A stretch of 64,000 nucleotides of DNA from Pseudomonas paraeruginosa PA7 (GCF_000017205.1 NC_009656.1:4034001-4098000), one strand, 5' to 3'. Positions 1 through 9,448 are shown, counted from the stretch's first letter. Notes: generated by a model not told the origin, from the sequence alone. Numbers and translations are program-made.

Positions 1-2520
1 CAGGACCTGGCGGTTGCCGGAAAGGCCTTCGCGGCTGAGCACCGAGTCCCGGATATGCCGGCTGTTGAGCAGGTAGAACATCTCGCACGCCACCACGCTG
101 TTCACCGCCATGGTCCGTGCGCGCTCCAGGCCGGTGCCATGCTCCAGCTCCCAGAGGAACAGACCCAGCGCTGCGGCCATCATCAGCAGCGAGACCAGCA
201 GCACCCGCCAGACGAAGAACAGCGACAGCAGCGGCTCCGCCGGCGGGCGCGGCGGCCGCTGCATGAGGCCGCGCTCGGCCGGTTCGAAGGCCAGCGCCAG
301 GCCAAGGGTGCTGGAGGTGACCATGTTGATCCAGAGGATCTGCGCCGGGGTCATCGGCAGGGTCAGCTGGAACAGCACCGCGGCGATCACGATCAGCGCC
401 TCGCCGCCGTTGGTCGGCAACATGAAGAGGATGAACTTCTTCAGGTTGTCGTAGACCGCCCTGCCCTCGCGCACGGCGTTGGCGATGGTGGCGAAGTTGT
501 CGTCGGCGAGAACCACCTCGGCCGCCTCCTTGGCCGCCTCGGTGCCCTTGTTGCCCATCGCCACGCCGACATCGGCGCGCTTCAGCGCCGGCGCGTCGTT
601 GACCCCGTCGCCGGTCATCGCCACCACCTCGCCGCTGGCCTGCAGCGCCTGCACCAGGCGCAGCTTGTGCTCGGGGCTGGCGCGGGCGAACACATCGACG
701 CCCGGCAGCACTTCGCGCAGGCGCCGGTCATCGAGCAGTTCGATCTCCGCGCCGGTCAGCGCCGGCCGGTCGATGCCGATCCCGAGCATGGCGCCGATCG
801 CCCGCGCGGTGTCGACATGGTCGCCGGTGATCATCTTCACCGCGATACCCGCCGCCTGGCATTCGGCGACCGCGGCCACGGCTTCCTCGCGCGGCGGGTC
901 GATGATGCCCACCAGCGCCAGCAGGGTGAAACCGTGTTCCACGTCGGCGAAATCCAGCGCGCGCTGTTCCGCCGGCATCGCCCGGCGGGCGATGGCCAGC
1001 AGGCGCAGGCCGCGGGCGGCGGTGTCGGTGGCCAGGCGCCGCCAGTAGTCGGGATCCACGGGCCGCACCGAATCGCCGATGCGCTCCGCCTCGCACATCT
1101 CGAGAATGCGCTCCGGCGCGCCCTTCAGGTAGACCATCGCCTGCCCCGCATGATCGTGGTGCAGGGTGGCCATGAAGCGGTGCTCGGACTCGAAGGGAAT
1201 CGCGTCGCTGCGCGGCCGCTCCGCCGCCAGCGCCTGCGCATCGAGACCGAGCTTGAGACCGAGGCTGAGCAGCGCGCCTTCGGTCGGATCGCCCTCGAGC
1301 CGCCAGCAATCATCCTCCTGGTGCAGCCGCGCCTCGTTGCACAGCAGCGCCGCGCGGCCGATTTCCAGCAGGTCGTCGCGACCTTCCGGAGCAAGGCTCT
1401 CGCCATTGTGGAAGAAGCCGCCGAGCGGCGCGTAGCCGGCGCCGCTGACCTCGATCACCTGGCCGGCGGTGACGATCCGCTGCACGGTCATCTCGTTGCG
1501 CGTCAGGGTGCCGGTCTTGTCCGAGCAGATCACCGTCACCGCGCCCAGCGTCTCCACCGCCGGCAGGCGGCTGACGATGGCGTTGCGGCGCGCCATGCGC
1601 TGCACGCCGAGGGCGAGGATCACCGTCATGATCGCCGGCAGGCCCTCGGGAATCGCCGAGGCGGTCAACGCCACCACCAGCATGAACATGTCCACCGCCG
1701 GCTGGCCCTGCCAGAGGGTGCCGAGGACGAAGGTCGCGCCGGCCAGCAGCAGGATCGCCAGGGCCAGCCAGCGGCTGAAGCGGGCGATCTGCCGCAGCAA
1801 GGGCGTGGCCAGGCTGCGCACCTCGCGCAGCAGCGTGCCGATCCGGCCCAGCTCGGTATTCGCGGCGGTGCCCACCACCACCCCGCGCGCCTGGCCGCTG
1901 GTCACCAGCGTGCCGGAATAGGCCATGCAGCGGCGATCGCCGAGCAACGCGTCGATCGCCACCGCGGCGATGCCCTTCTCCACCGGCAGCGATTCGCCGG
2001 TCAATGCCGATTCGTCGACATGCAGGTTCTTCACCTCGAACAGGCGCAGGTCGGCCGGCACCCGGTCGCCGGAAGCCAGCAGGACCACATCGCCCGGCAC
2101 CAGGCACTCGGCGTCCAGCGCCTGGCGCTGGCCGTCGCGCAGGACCATGGCGTGCAGCGACAGCATGCCGCGGATCGCATCCAGCGCGTTGGCCGCCTTG
2201 CCTTCCTGGACGAAGCCGATCAGCGCGTTGACCACCACCGCCAGGAGGATCACCGCACTGTCCACCCAGAAACCAAGCAGCGCGGTGACCAGCGAGGCGA
2301 ACAGCATCATGTACAGGAGAACGTTGTGGAACTGCCGTAGCAGACGCGGCAGCGGTCCCTGGCGTTTCGGCGCGGGCAACCGGTTGTGGCCGTGCGCCGC
2401 CAGGCGCCGGGCGGCTTCGCCGGCGTCGAGGCCGGCAGCGCTGCTGTGGAATCTTTCCAGCACCTGTTGCGGCGGGCTGGCATGGGCGTCGCGGGAAGAC
2501 AGGTAGGGGAAGTCGTTCAT
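1..2520 (-). CDS. Cation-transporting P-type ATPase (PA1429-like), C-terminus beyond the window
   Basis: This inner-membrane P2-type ATPase pumps a cation, probably Ca2+ or a related divalent ion, using ATP. The first 840 codons lie in the window and no stop is reached at base 1. Visible motifs are the actuator TGES at residues 174-177, the membrane PEGL ion-site motif at 291-294, the phosphorylation motif DKTGTLT at 334-340 and the hinge GDGVND near residue 635. The N-terminus carries the cation-ATPase N domain (a PQQVLERFHSS-type start). The start ATG at 2518-2520 begins MNDFPYLSS. In P. aeruginosa PAO1 the equivalent gene lies next to lasR, so lasR is expected just left of the window; this is inference. 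Ion specificity cannot be read from the sequence. Confidence 0.93.
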   Translation of the reverse strand, partial: MNDFPYLSSRDAHASPPQQVLERFHSSAAGLDAGEAARRLAAHGHNRLPAPKRQGPLPRLLRQFHNVLLYMMLFASLVTALLGFWVDSAVILLAVVVNALIGFVQEGKAANALDAIRGMLSLHAMVLRDGQRQALDAECLVPGDVVLLASGDRVPADLRLFEVKNLHVDESALTGESLPVEKGIAAVAIDALLGDRRCMAYSGTLVTSGQARGVVVGTAANTELGRIGTLLREVRSLATPLLRQIARFSRWLALAILLLAGATFVLGTLWQGQPAVDMFMLVVALTASAIPEGLPAIMTVILALGVQRMARRNAIVSRLPAVETLGAVTVICSDKTGTLTRNEMTVQRIVTAGQVIEVSGAGYAPLGGFFHNGESLAPEGRDDLLEIGRAALLCNEARLHQEDDCWRLEGDPTEGALLSLGLKLGLDAQALAAERPRSDAIPFESEHRFMATLHHDHAGQAMVYLKGAPERILEMCEAERIGDSVRPVDPDYWRRLATDTAARGLRLLAIARRAMPAEQRALDFADVEHGFTLLALVGIIDPPREEAVAAVAECQAAGIAVKMITGDHVDTARAIGAMLGIGIDRPALTGAEIELLDDRRLREVLPGVDVFARASPEHKLRLVQALQASGEVVAMTGDGVNDAPALKRADVGVAMGNKGTEAAKEAAEVVLADDNFATIANAVREGRAVYDNLKKFILFMLPTNGGEALIVIAAVLFQLTLPMTPAQILWINMVTSSTLGLALAFEPAERGLMQRPPRPPAEPLLSLFFVWRVLLVSLLMMAAALGLFLWELEHGTGLERARTMAVNSVVACEMFYLLNSRHIRDSVLSREGLSGNRQVL

Positions 2521-2646
2521 GGGATTCCTGCGCCTCGTTCCGATGAGCAGGACTATCGGGCAGGCCTCCCAGGCAACGCTTGACCTGTCTCAAGCGGATG
2601 CTTGCAGTTGAAACTATCGGGCCGGGAAAAGTTTTCCGGATGTTGC

Positions 2647-2678
2647 GCCGCGCCTCGCCCGGCAGAGCGAGGCGCGGC
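2647..2678 (-). terminator. Hairpin just after the GNAT stop
   Basis: A perfect 12-bp inverted repeat (GCCGCGCCTCGC, 8-nt loop, GCGAGGCGCGGC) starts 5 nt downstream of the acetyltransferase stop. It lacks a clean T-tract, so it is a strong structure but an unproven intrinsic terminator. It separates the acetyltransferase from the ATPase gene, which has the same orientation. Confidence 0.6.
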
Positions 2679-2682
2679 ACCG

Positions 2683-3114
2683 TCACAGGCTCATGTGCAG
2701 CAGCGGGAAGGGCCGTCCCGCCGAGTCGGTCGACGAACGGCCGGTCTGGCGGAACCCATAGTGGCGGTAGAACCCGCAGGCCCGCGGGTTCTGTTCGTTG
2801 ACATCGACGCTCAGGCGCGGATGCAGGCTCCGCGCATGGTCGAGCAGGCATCGGCCGATACCCCGGCCGCGTTGCCCCGGCTCGACGAAGAGCATCTCGA
2901 CGTGCGTCTGGTTCAGGCCGATGAAGCCCTGGGCCACGCCTTCGTCATCGACCAGCACCCAGACCTCGACAGCCGGCAGGTAAAGATCACGGACCTGCGG
3001 GTAGAGCTCGACGATGTCCGCTTCACTGAGAAAGTCGTGGGTCGCGCGGACGGAACGCTCCCACAGGTCGACCAATGCCGTGTTGTCGGCGGCGACCCGC
3101 TTGCGAATGTGCAT
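2683..3114 (-). CDS. GNAT family N-acetyltransferase, YjaB-like
   Basis: A 143-residue acetyl-CoA-dependent N-acetyltransferase of unknown substrate. The sequence is collinear with what I remember of E. coli YjaB: an N-terminal IRKR strand, a WERSVRATHDFLS segment, the acetyl-CoA loop QRGRGIGR around residues 80-87, then VNEQN and the FYRHYGF stretch typical of the C-terminal GNAT motif. I chose the ATG at 3112-3114 (MHIRKRV) because AAGGAG lies about 7 nt upstream; the open frame extends 35 codons further but has no comparable ribosome site. The gene lies upstream of the ATPase on the same strand, with a hairpin between them, so co-transcription is doubtful. Confidence 0.85.
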   Translation of the reverse strand: MHIRKRVAADNTALVDLWERSVRATHDFLSEADIVELYPQVRDLYLPAVEVWVLVDDEGVAQGFIGLNQTHVEMLFVEPGQRGRGIGRCLLDHARSLHPRLSVDVNEQNPRACGFYRHYGFRQTGRSSTDSAGRPFPLLHMSL

Positions 3115-3305
3115 GCCGGACTCCTTGAAAGTCTCCAGGAGGAACGGAACGGCGCCGACGGCCGCTCGACCGGGCGCCGCGCTGAGGTTCGGCGCCTGGA
3201 TGCCCGTGGCGCGAATCAACGCATGGACGGTGCACAGCGGCGGCGGCGAGAAAGGAAGGGAGCGCCATCCTAAAGAAAAAAGACAGCGCGGGGAACGGGC
3301 CGGGC

Positions 3306-4721
3306 TCAGAAACGATAGGTCCCGCGCAGGGAGACGAACTGGCTATCGTCGGCGCCGGCGCTGCGCAATGCGCCGCCGACCTTGTAGTACTTGTAGTCGA
3401 GGTCGACGGTCAGGTTCCGCGAGGCGAACCATTTCAGGTTCGCCCGGAGGATATTGCCGACCTCGCGTCCAGCGCTCTGTTGCGCGCTCGCCGCGACGCC
3501 CATGCCCGGATAGTAGATGGCGTCGCCGGCCTGCTGCTTCCAGACCTTGAACAGACCGGGCTCGATACGTACCTGCGACCAGGGCGAGAAGCCCAGCACC
3601 GGACCGACGACAATCACGTTGGAGAGAGTGATCAGCGCCGCTTCGCCGTAGACGCCGTTACGCGGGAACAACGGGTCGAAGGTCTGTACCCGTCCGTCGC
3701 CGGCCTTGCGGTCGCCGCTGGCGGCGTCGATGCGCAGGCCCAGGCGCGGCTTCCAGGGCGCGGCAAAGCTATAGCCGCTATCGCTGGAAAGCGCCCAGGC
3801 ACGGATGTCGGCACCGGCCAGCCGGCCGAACTGGCCGGCCAGGTCCCAGCTCCAATCCAGCGCGCCCTGCTTGCCGAACAACCGGCTACCCAGGGTATAG
3901 CGCTTCTCCGCGCCGCTCAGCCCGGCCAGGCTCCGTTGACGGGTATCCAGGCCGAAGGCGTACAGATCGACATGCCAGGCCCGCCATAGCGCCAGGCTGG
4001 CGTAGAGGCCGTAGAACTTCACCTGGTTGCTGGAACCATCGTCGAAGGCATCGCGACCGAGCCGAACCGGGCGCATGGCGAAGGCATCGAGGCGGGTGTC
4101 CGCCGACCAGCTCGCGCTCAGGCGCACGCCATCGAAGGCCTGGCGAACGTTGGGCACGTCGCGGTAGGTCACCAATACCTGGGCGCCGTAGGCCATCTCC
4201 TGGCGGCCCACGCGCGTCGTCAGATCGGCCCCGGCGACCTCGAAGCGCGCATCGACGAACGCCTGCTGGACGTCCGTGCGGCTCTCGTCCGGCGGCGCCA
4301 GCGTGTCCTTGCCCCAGGCGCGGGTGTTCTGCACCTGGGTGAACAGGCGCAGCCGGCCGTCCAGCAGGTGCAGGTCGGCGTGCGCCTGCAGGCGCTGCAT
4401 CAGATAGGAATCGTCGGCGTCGCCACGCATGCCGAAGTACGGTTCCCCGACGGCGTCCGCGCGATAGCGCAACTCGCCGCCAAGCTGCAACCAGGCTGAT
4501 TCGGAGAGACGTCGATAGCGCAATTCATCGAACGGATCGTTGCGCTGGCGCGGGTCGTCGAGAAAACGGTAGTCCTCCAGCCAGCGTGGCAGGCCGGGGC
4601 GCAGTGGTCGTTGCTGTTCCAGCCCATCGGCCGCGACGACGTCGACCAGCGGCGCCAGCAGGCCGACCAGGACGCCGCCGAACAGGCCGCGCAACGAGAG
4701 TGGGATCGGATATCCGGTCAT
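3306..4721 (-). CDS. Outer-membrane porin of the alginate-export (AlgE-like) family
   Basis: A 471-residue predicted beta-barrel protein. After a short hydrophobic N-terminus (LFGGVLVGLLAPLVDVVAA, cleavage probably after ADG or nearby) come motifs of the alginate_exp/porin family: LEDYRFLDD near the mature start, GELRYRADA, many alternating aromatic strands, and a C-terminal TYRF ending in the terminal phenylalanine typical of outer-membrane barrels. It probably admits an anionic small molecule. It lies 130 bp downstream of the arylsulfatase on the same strand, so the pair may take up and desulfate one substrate; that is inference. The start ATG at 4719-4721 gives a plausible signal peptide; its Shine-Dalgarno (AGAGAC) is weak. 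Confidence 0.82.
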   Translation of the reverse strand: MTGYPIPLSLRGLFGGVLVGLLAPLVDVVAADGLEQQRPLRPGLPRWLEDYRFLDDPRQRNDPFDELRYRRLSESAWLQLGGELRYRADAVGEPYFGMRGDADDSYLMQRLQAHADLHLLDGRLRLFTQVQNTRAWGKDTLAPPDESRTDVQQAFVDARFEVAGADLTTRVGRQEMAYGAQVLVTYRDVPNVRQAFDGVRLSASWSADTRLDAFAMRPVRLGRDAFDDGSSNQVKFYGLYASLALWRAWHVDLYAFGLDTRQRSLAGLSGAEKRYTLGSRLFGKQGALDWSWDLAGQFGRLAGADIRAWALSSDSGYSFAAPWKPRLGLRIDAASGDRKAGDGRVQTFDPLFPRNGVYGEAALITLSNVIVVGPVLGFSPWSQVRIEPGLFKVWKQQAGDAIYYPGMGVAASAQQSAGREVGNILRANLKWFASRNLTVDLDYKYYKVGGALRSAGADDSQFVSLRGTYRF

Positions 4722-4851
4722 CGTCGGGTCTCTTGTGGTTTTCCCCGCGCACGGCCATCCCACCGCTCGCTGCACGGAACGGCGGGAGACAGGCGCTACG
4801 GATGAAGGCGAAGGGAACGGCGGCCCCGGCGCGCGGCGGGGCCCTGCCGCG

Positions 4852-6543
4852 CTACTGGATGCAGTGGCTGTACAGGCAGGTCATCTGCCCGTATTTGTAG
4901 CGGATCGGCGCCGGCACCACGCCATTGTCCCTGGCGTAGTCATTCCAGTCAGCGGCAAGCTCGGCGACCTTGCCCGGCTCGCTCGCGGAGAGATCGCGGT
5001 TGAAGGCCGGATCGCGCACCAGGTCATACAACTCCCAGCGGCCGCTGCCATAAGGCGGCTTCTGCATCTGCGCGGCCCATTGGCCCTTGTACAGGGCCCG
5101 GCGACCGTTGAACTCCCAGCCCAGCACCCGCGCCGGCTGCTCCCGGCCCTGCAGGGCCGGGAGCATGGAGCGTCCCTGCAGCGGCAACAGCGCCTCTCCC
5201 CGGTACCGTGCGGGATAGTTCGCCCCGGCCAGGGCGAGGATGGTCGGCACGAAGTCCTTCACGTGCAGGACCTCGCCACTGATCGCCCCCTTCGGGGTCG
5301 CCGCGGGATAGCGCACGATCGCCGGTACCTGGATCCCGCCTTTCGCGGTGAAGCTCTTGAAGTACGGGAACGGCGTGGCGCCGACCTGCGCCCAACCCGG
5401 TCCGAGGGTCACGTACGAGCCCTTGCGGCCCATGTTCCGCGGGCTGTTGTCGAAGGTCGCATCGACCCATTCGCGGATGCCGTTGCGGTCTGCGGTAGTG
5501 CCCAGCGATTCTGGGCTGGCCGACTCCGGGCCGTTGTCGGACATGAACAGGACGAAGGTATTGTCCAGCTCGCCGCGCTTGCGCAGGTGCTCGAGCACGC
5601 GCCCGATGTTGTGGTCCATGTTGTCGACCATCGCCGCATAGATCTGCATGATCCGCGTCTGTTCCTGGCGCTGTGCCTCGGTCAACTGCTCCCAGGTCGG
5701 CAGCTTGTCCGCCAGCGGATCGTTGGGCCGGGTCCCGGCCGGCAGTATCCCCAGTTCGATCATCCGCGCCAGGCGCTTGCGGCGCAGCGCTTCGTAGCCG
5801 TCCGCGTAGTTGCCGCGATACCTGTCCAGGTACTCGTCCGGCGCCTGCAGCGGCCAGTGTGGCGCGGTGAACGCCAGGTAGGCGAAGAACGGCTTGCCCG
5901 GCTGGCGGTCGCGCTCCAGGTAGCCGAGCAGGCGGTCGGTGTAGAAGTCGCTGGAGTAGAAATCGTCGGGGATCGAGACGTCCTTGCCGTCCTCCAGGTA
6001 GCGCGCCTTGTAGTTGCCGGGGAACATCTGGGTCTTGTCCATGTGGCTGGCGCCCCCTGGCATCAGGGTATAGGAGCGCTCGAAGCCACGCGCCGCGGCG
6101 TTGCTCTGCGGGGTCGCGCCGAGGTGCCACTTGCCGCTCATGAAGGTGTTGTAGCCGACGTCGCGGAGCAACTCGGCGAGCGTCGCCACGCGGCGATTCA
6201 GCTGCCCTTCGTAGCCCGGCTTGCCCTTCTGTTCCGGTTGCAGGTATTCGGCCATGGTGCCGAGACCGGCCTGGTGATTGTCGACCCCGGTGAGCAGCAT
6301 CGAACGGCTCACCGAGCAGGTCGGACCGGCATAGAAGTTGGTCAGGCGCACGCCCTCGTCGGCCAGCCCCTGCAGGCTGGGCGTGGAGATTTCCCCGCCG
6401 AAGGGCGAGGTATCGGAGAAGCCGAGGTCGTCGGCGACGATCAGCAGGACGTTCGGACGCGACGGTGCCGCGGCCTGGCTCTGGGCTACGCAGCACAGCA
6501 AGGGGAACAACAGGCCCAGGGCCTTGCGGGAAATTGCGCTCAT
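4852..6543 (-). CDS. Periplasmic arylsulfatase (type I sulfatase)
   Basis: A 563-residue sulfatase hydrolysing a sulfate ester. It has a Sec signal peptide (about residues 1-24, ending near AQSQA), the Ca2+-binding pair D38-D39 in NVLLIVADD, the formylglycine site C76-S-V-S-R80, GKWHLG near residue 140, and the late FMSDNGPES metal-binding motif. Length and order match P. aeruginosa AtsA-type enzymes. The formylglycine motif is unusual: Val stands where Pro or Ala is normal in C-x-P/A-x-R. The start ATG at 6541-6543 directly precedes the signal peptide. The gene is divergent from the multiheme cytochrome (257-bp gap) and upstream of the porin. It may release a phenol for the nearby hydroquinone operon; this is a hypothesis. 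Confidence 0.9.
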   Translation of the reverse strand: MSAISRKALGLLFPLLCCVAQSQAAAPSRPNVLLIVADDLGFSDTSPFGGEISTPSLQGLADEGVRLTNFYAGPTCSVSRSMLLTGVDNHQAGLGTMAEYLQPEQKGKPGYEGQLNRRVATLAELLRDVGYNTFMSGKWHLGATPQSNAAARGFERSYTLMPGGASHMDKTQMFPGNYKARYLEDGKDVSIPDDFYSSDFYTDRLLGYLERDRQPGKPFFAYLAFTAPHWPLQAPDEYLDRYRGNYADGYEALRRKRLARMIELGILPAGTRPNDPLADKLPTWEQLTEAQRQEQTRIMQIYAAMVDNMDHNIGRVLEHLRKRGELDNTFVLFMSDNGPESASPESLGTTADRNGIREWVDATFDNSPRNMGRKGSYVTLGPGWAQVGATPFPYFKSFTAKGGIQVPAIVRYPAATPKGAISGEVLHVKDFVPTILALAGANYPARYRGEALLPLQGRSMLPALQGREQPARVLGWEFNGRRALYKGQWAAQMQKPPYGSGRWELYDLVRDPAFNRDLSASEPGKVAELAADWNDYARDNGVVPAPIRYKYGQMTCLYSHCIQ

Positions 6544-6800
6544 GAAGCTACCTTCTTCTTGGACTTGTACGGTGGCTGCCGTCCCTCCGCCGGGCGGAAG
6601 CGGCAAGCGCAAACTAGACCGCGCCGCGGCCGCGCAACAATAAGCGCAGCGGCAAACTGAGCGTTCGCGGAACTCGAACAATCCCTTCCAGGCGTGTGCC
6701 AGAGCGCTCGCCGTCTGGGCGCCGGCAGTGTGCGCGAGACCGGGGATGGACGCTTCCGGGGAAGCTGGGTAGGGTCCGCGCAGAACGACTTCGGAAGCCC

Positions 6801-9068
6801 ATGCGCATGCCCTTCGTGCCCGACCGGCGAGACGCCCACCCACCCCTTCCCCGCCGCCGCGCCAGCTACTGCGCGGGCCTGCTCTGGAGCGCGGCGCTGG
6901 CGTGGTCCCCAGCGATCGCGGCCGGCGCGACCGCCGGCCTGGTCGACGAAGGCACCTGCCAGGCCTGCCACGCCCGGCAGAGCGAACAGTGGCGCGGCTC
7001 GCACCACCAGTTGGCGATGCAGCCGGCCAGCCCCGGGAGCGTCCTCGGCGACTTCTCCGACGTGCGTTTCAGCCACGCCGGGGAAACCACCCGCTTCTAC
7101 CGCAAGGGTGACGCGTACTGGGTGAATACGCCCGGCGCCGACGGCAGCAACGCCGACTTCCAGGTGCGCTACACCTTCGGCGTGGAGCCGCTCCAGCAAT
7201 ATCTGCTGGACACCGGCGGCGGACAACTGCAAGCCCTGGGCGTGGCCTGGGATACCCGACGCAAGGCCTGGTTCCACCTGTACCCGGACGAACGCGTGGA
7301 TGCCCGCCATCCGCTGCACTGGAGCAAGCCACAGCAGAACGCCAACTTCATGTGCATGGAGTGCCACAACACCGGTTTCGAACGCAATCACGACGCCGCC
7401 AGCGGCCGCTTCGACAGCCAGTGGCTGGCTACCGGCGTCGGTTGCCAGAGTTGCCACGGTCCGGCCGCCGCGCACCTGGCCTGGACCCGCCAGCCCGATC
7501 GGAGGCAGGCGCACGCCGGCTTCGCCGGGAGCCTGGCGGCCACCGCCAACCGCGCCCAGGTGGAAAGCTGTGCGCGCTGCCATTCGCGGCGCTCGCCGCT
7601 AGGCGACGGCTTCGATGCGACGGCGCGCCTGCTCGACGACTACCTGCCCAGCCCCCTCGGCCCGGTGCTCTACGAGCTGGATGGAAAGATCAGGGACGAA
7701 GTCTTCGAGTACGGTTCCTTCGTCCAGAGCCGGATGTACGCGAAAGGCGTGGCCTGCAGCGACTGCCACGATCCGCACAGCGTACGCCCGAAAGCCGAGG
7801 GCAACGGTGTCTGCCTGCAGTGTCACAACCCCTCCGGTCGCGCCGTTCGCCGTGGCATCGACGCTGGCGGCCTGGCCGCCGGCGACTACACCTCGCGCGA
7901 ACACCTCCGCCACCGCCCCGAAGGCCCGGCCGGGCAGTGCGTCGCCTGCCACATGCCGGGGAAGTACTACATGGTCAACGACCTGCGTCACGACCATTCC
8001 TTCAGCGTGCCGAACCCGGCCCGGGCCCTGGCGCTGGGTCTCTCGGACGCCTGCCTCGGCTGCCATGCGCAGATGCCCGGGGCAACCCTGGTGGCAAGCT
8101 TCCGCGACTGGTATCCGCGCGCACTCCCACGCGATGGCGGCTATGCGCAGGACCTGGCACTGGTGCGCAACGGCCACCCCGGCGCCGCCGCGGCCCTGCT
8201 GCGGCAACTGCGCCGCACCGACCTGCCGGCGATCCGCCGCGCCACGCTCCTCGGCGAGGTTCCCGGCTATCCCGGGCAAGCCCTGCTGCAGCAGGCGCTC
8301 GCCGACCTGGGCGACGACGATCCGCAGGTTCGCGAGGCGGCCATCGGTGCCGTCGCCGCCCTGCTTTCGCCAGCGGAACGAGTCGCGCGGATCGCTCCGT
8401 CGCTGAGCGACCCGCTGCGCGCGGTGCGCCTGTCGGCCGCCTACGCGCTGCTCCCCGCCATCGCCGAACTCGGCACGCACGCCGCGGCCTGGCGCCGAGC
8501 CATCGACGAATACGAACAGGCCCAGCTGGCCCAGCGCGAACGCGCCGAGGCCAATCTCAACCTGGCCAGCCTGTACCAGGCCGACGGCCGGCCGGGCCTG
8601 GTACAGGCGCGCCTGCGGGAGGCCCTGCGCCGCGATGCGGATTTCGCTCCGGCGCGGGTCGCCCTCGGCCAGTGGCTGGAGAACGCCGGCCGCGACAGCG
8701 AAGCCATCGAGCTGTTGCAGGACGGCATCCGCCGCCAGCCACGCTCGGGCCTGCTGCGCTACGCCAAGGGACTGGCGCTGATCCGCCAGGGCAAGCGCGA
8801 AGCCGCACGCCAGGCGCTCGCCGAAGCGCTCGCGGCGGAACCGGACAACCCGCGCCATGCCTATGTCCTCGCCGTCGCCTGGCACGAGGCCGGACAACCA
8901 GGCAAAGCCATCGAGGTCCTACGCGCCCTGCTCGCGCGGCGGCCGGCCGAACGCCCGGCGCGCCTGGCTCTGGCCGGCTACCTGCGGCAAGCCGGCGATA
9001 TCGCCGGGGCCGAAACGGCGCTGGCCGAACTGCGGGCGATCAACCCCGACGATCCGCTGTTCCGCTAG
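6801..9068 (+). CDS. Octaheme c-type cytochrome with C-terminal TPR repeats
   Basis: About 755 residues from ATG 6801 (ATG 6807 is an alternative). An arginine-rich n-region and a hydrophobic core (YCAGLLWSAALAWSPAIAA) form a Sec signal. The periplasmic domain contains eight CxxCH haem sites: CQACH, CMECH, CQSCH, CARCH, CSDCH, CLQCH, CVACH and CLGCH, spread over about residues 50-430. The second half is a HEAT-like stretch followed by TPR units (ANLNLASLYQADGR and similar). The architecture resembles multiheme cytochrome/TPR proteins whose partners are mostly unknown. It is divergent from the arylsulfatase and convergent with the ring-cleavage operon. Electron transfer is certain in kind, but donor and acceptor cannot be inferred. 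Confidence 0.85.
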   Translation: MRMPFVPDRRDAHPPLPRRRASYCAGLLWSAALAWSPAIAAGATAGLVDEGTCQACHARQSEQWRGSHHQLAMQPASPGSVLGDFSDVRFSHAGETTRFYRKGDAYWVNTPGADGSNADFQVRYTFGVEPLQQYLLDTGGGQLQALGVAWDTRRKAWFHLYPDERVDARHPLHWSKPQQNANFMCMECHNTGFERNHDAASGRFDSQWLATGVGCQSCHGPAAAHLAWTRQPDRRQAHAGFAGSLAATANRAQVESCARCHSRRSPLGDGFDATARLLDDYLPSPLGPVLYELDGKIRDEVFEYGSFVQSRMYAKGVACSDCHDPHSVRPKAEGNGVCLQCHNPSGRAVRRGIDAGGLAAGDYTSREHLRHRPEGPAGQCVACHMPGKYYMVNDLRHDHSFSVPNPARALALGLSDACLGCHAQMPGATLVASFRDWYPRALPRDGGYAQDLALVRNGHPGAAAALLRQLRRTDLPAIRRATLLGEVPGYPGQALLQQALADLGDDDPQVREAAIGAVAALLSPAERVARIAPSLSDPLRAVRLSAAYALLPAIAELGTHAAAWRRAIDEYEQAQLAQRERAEANLNLASLYQADGRPGLVQARLREALRRDADFAPARVALGQWLENAGRDSEAIELLQDGIRRQPRSGLLRYAKGLALIRQGKREAARQALAEALAAEPDNPRHAYVLAVAWHEAGQPGKAIEVLRALLARRPAERPARLALAGYLRQAGDIAGAETALAELRAINPDDPLFR

Positions 9069-9103
9069 GCGCCATGCGAAAAGGCTACCTCCACCTTCGC
9101 CGC

Positions 9104-9448
9104 TCAGGCACGCAGCAGGACCAGCATTCCTGCCTCGACCCGACAACGCAGGCCCTCCAGAGCCGCTCCCGCACAGGGGCCGTCGATGCACAGGCCATCC
9201 TCGAAGCGGAACAGCGCGCTGTGGTGCGCGCACATCAGGACCTCGCCGCGATAGGTGCAGAACTCGCCGGAACGGAAGTCCAGCGGCACGGAGAAATGCG
9301 GACAGCGGTTGCGATAGACCCAGGCCTCGCCGCCCCGGCGCACGGCGACCAGCGACAGGCGCTCGCCGTCCAGGACCAATTGCAGGCCCCGGGCGCCACC
9401 GTCGGGGATCTCATCCAGGGCGCAAAGCACGCGCACGGCGACGTTCAC
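9104..9448 (-). CDS. Small Rieske [2Fe-2S] ferredoxin-like protein
   Basis: A 114-residue Rieske protein with the two cluster motifs CPH (in RNRCPHFS) and CAHH (in MCAHHSALF), spaced as in Rieske ferredoxins and dioxygenase ferredoxins. The start is GTG at 9446-9448 and overlaps the stop of the upstream YCII gene (GTGA), so translation is coupled. It is the last gene of the ring-cleavage operon. No Rieske oxygenase or reductase is present in the window, so its redox partner is unknown; it may keep the iron of a dioxygenase reduced, as ferredoxins do for some extradiol enzymes. That role is speculative. Confidence 0.85.
   Translation of the reverse strand: MNVAVRVLCALDEIPDGGARGLQLVLDGERLSLVAVRRGGEAWVYRNRCPHFSVPLDFRSGEFCTYRGEVLMCAHHSALFRFEDGLCIDGPCAGAALEGLRCRVEAGMLVLLRA

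Noticed and set aside
55..2340. 761-codon plus-strand open frame
   Set aside because: Antisense to the P-type ATPase, whose TGES, DKTGTLT and GDGVND motifs are all in place.
4735..6660. 641-codon plus-strand open frame
   Set aside because: Antisense to the arylsulfatase with its complete motif set.
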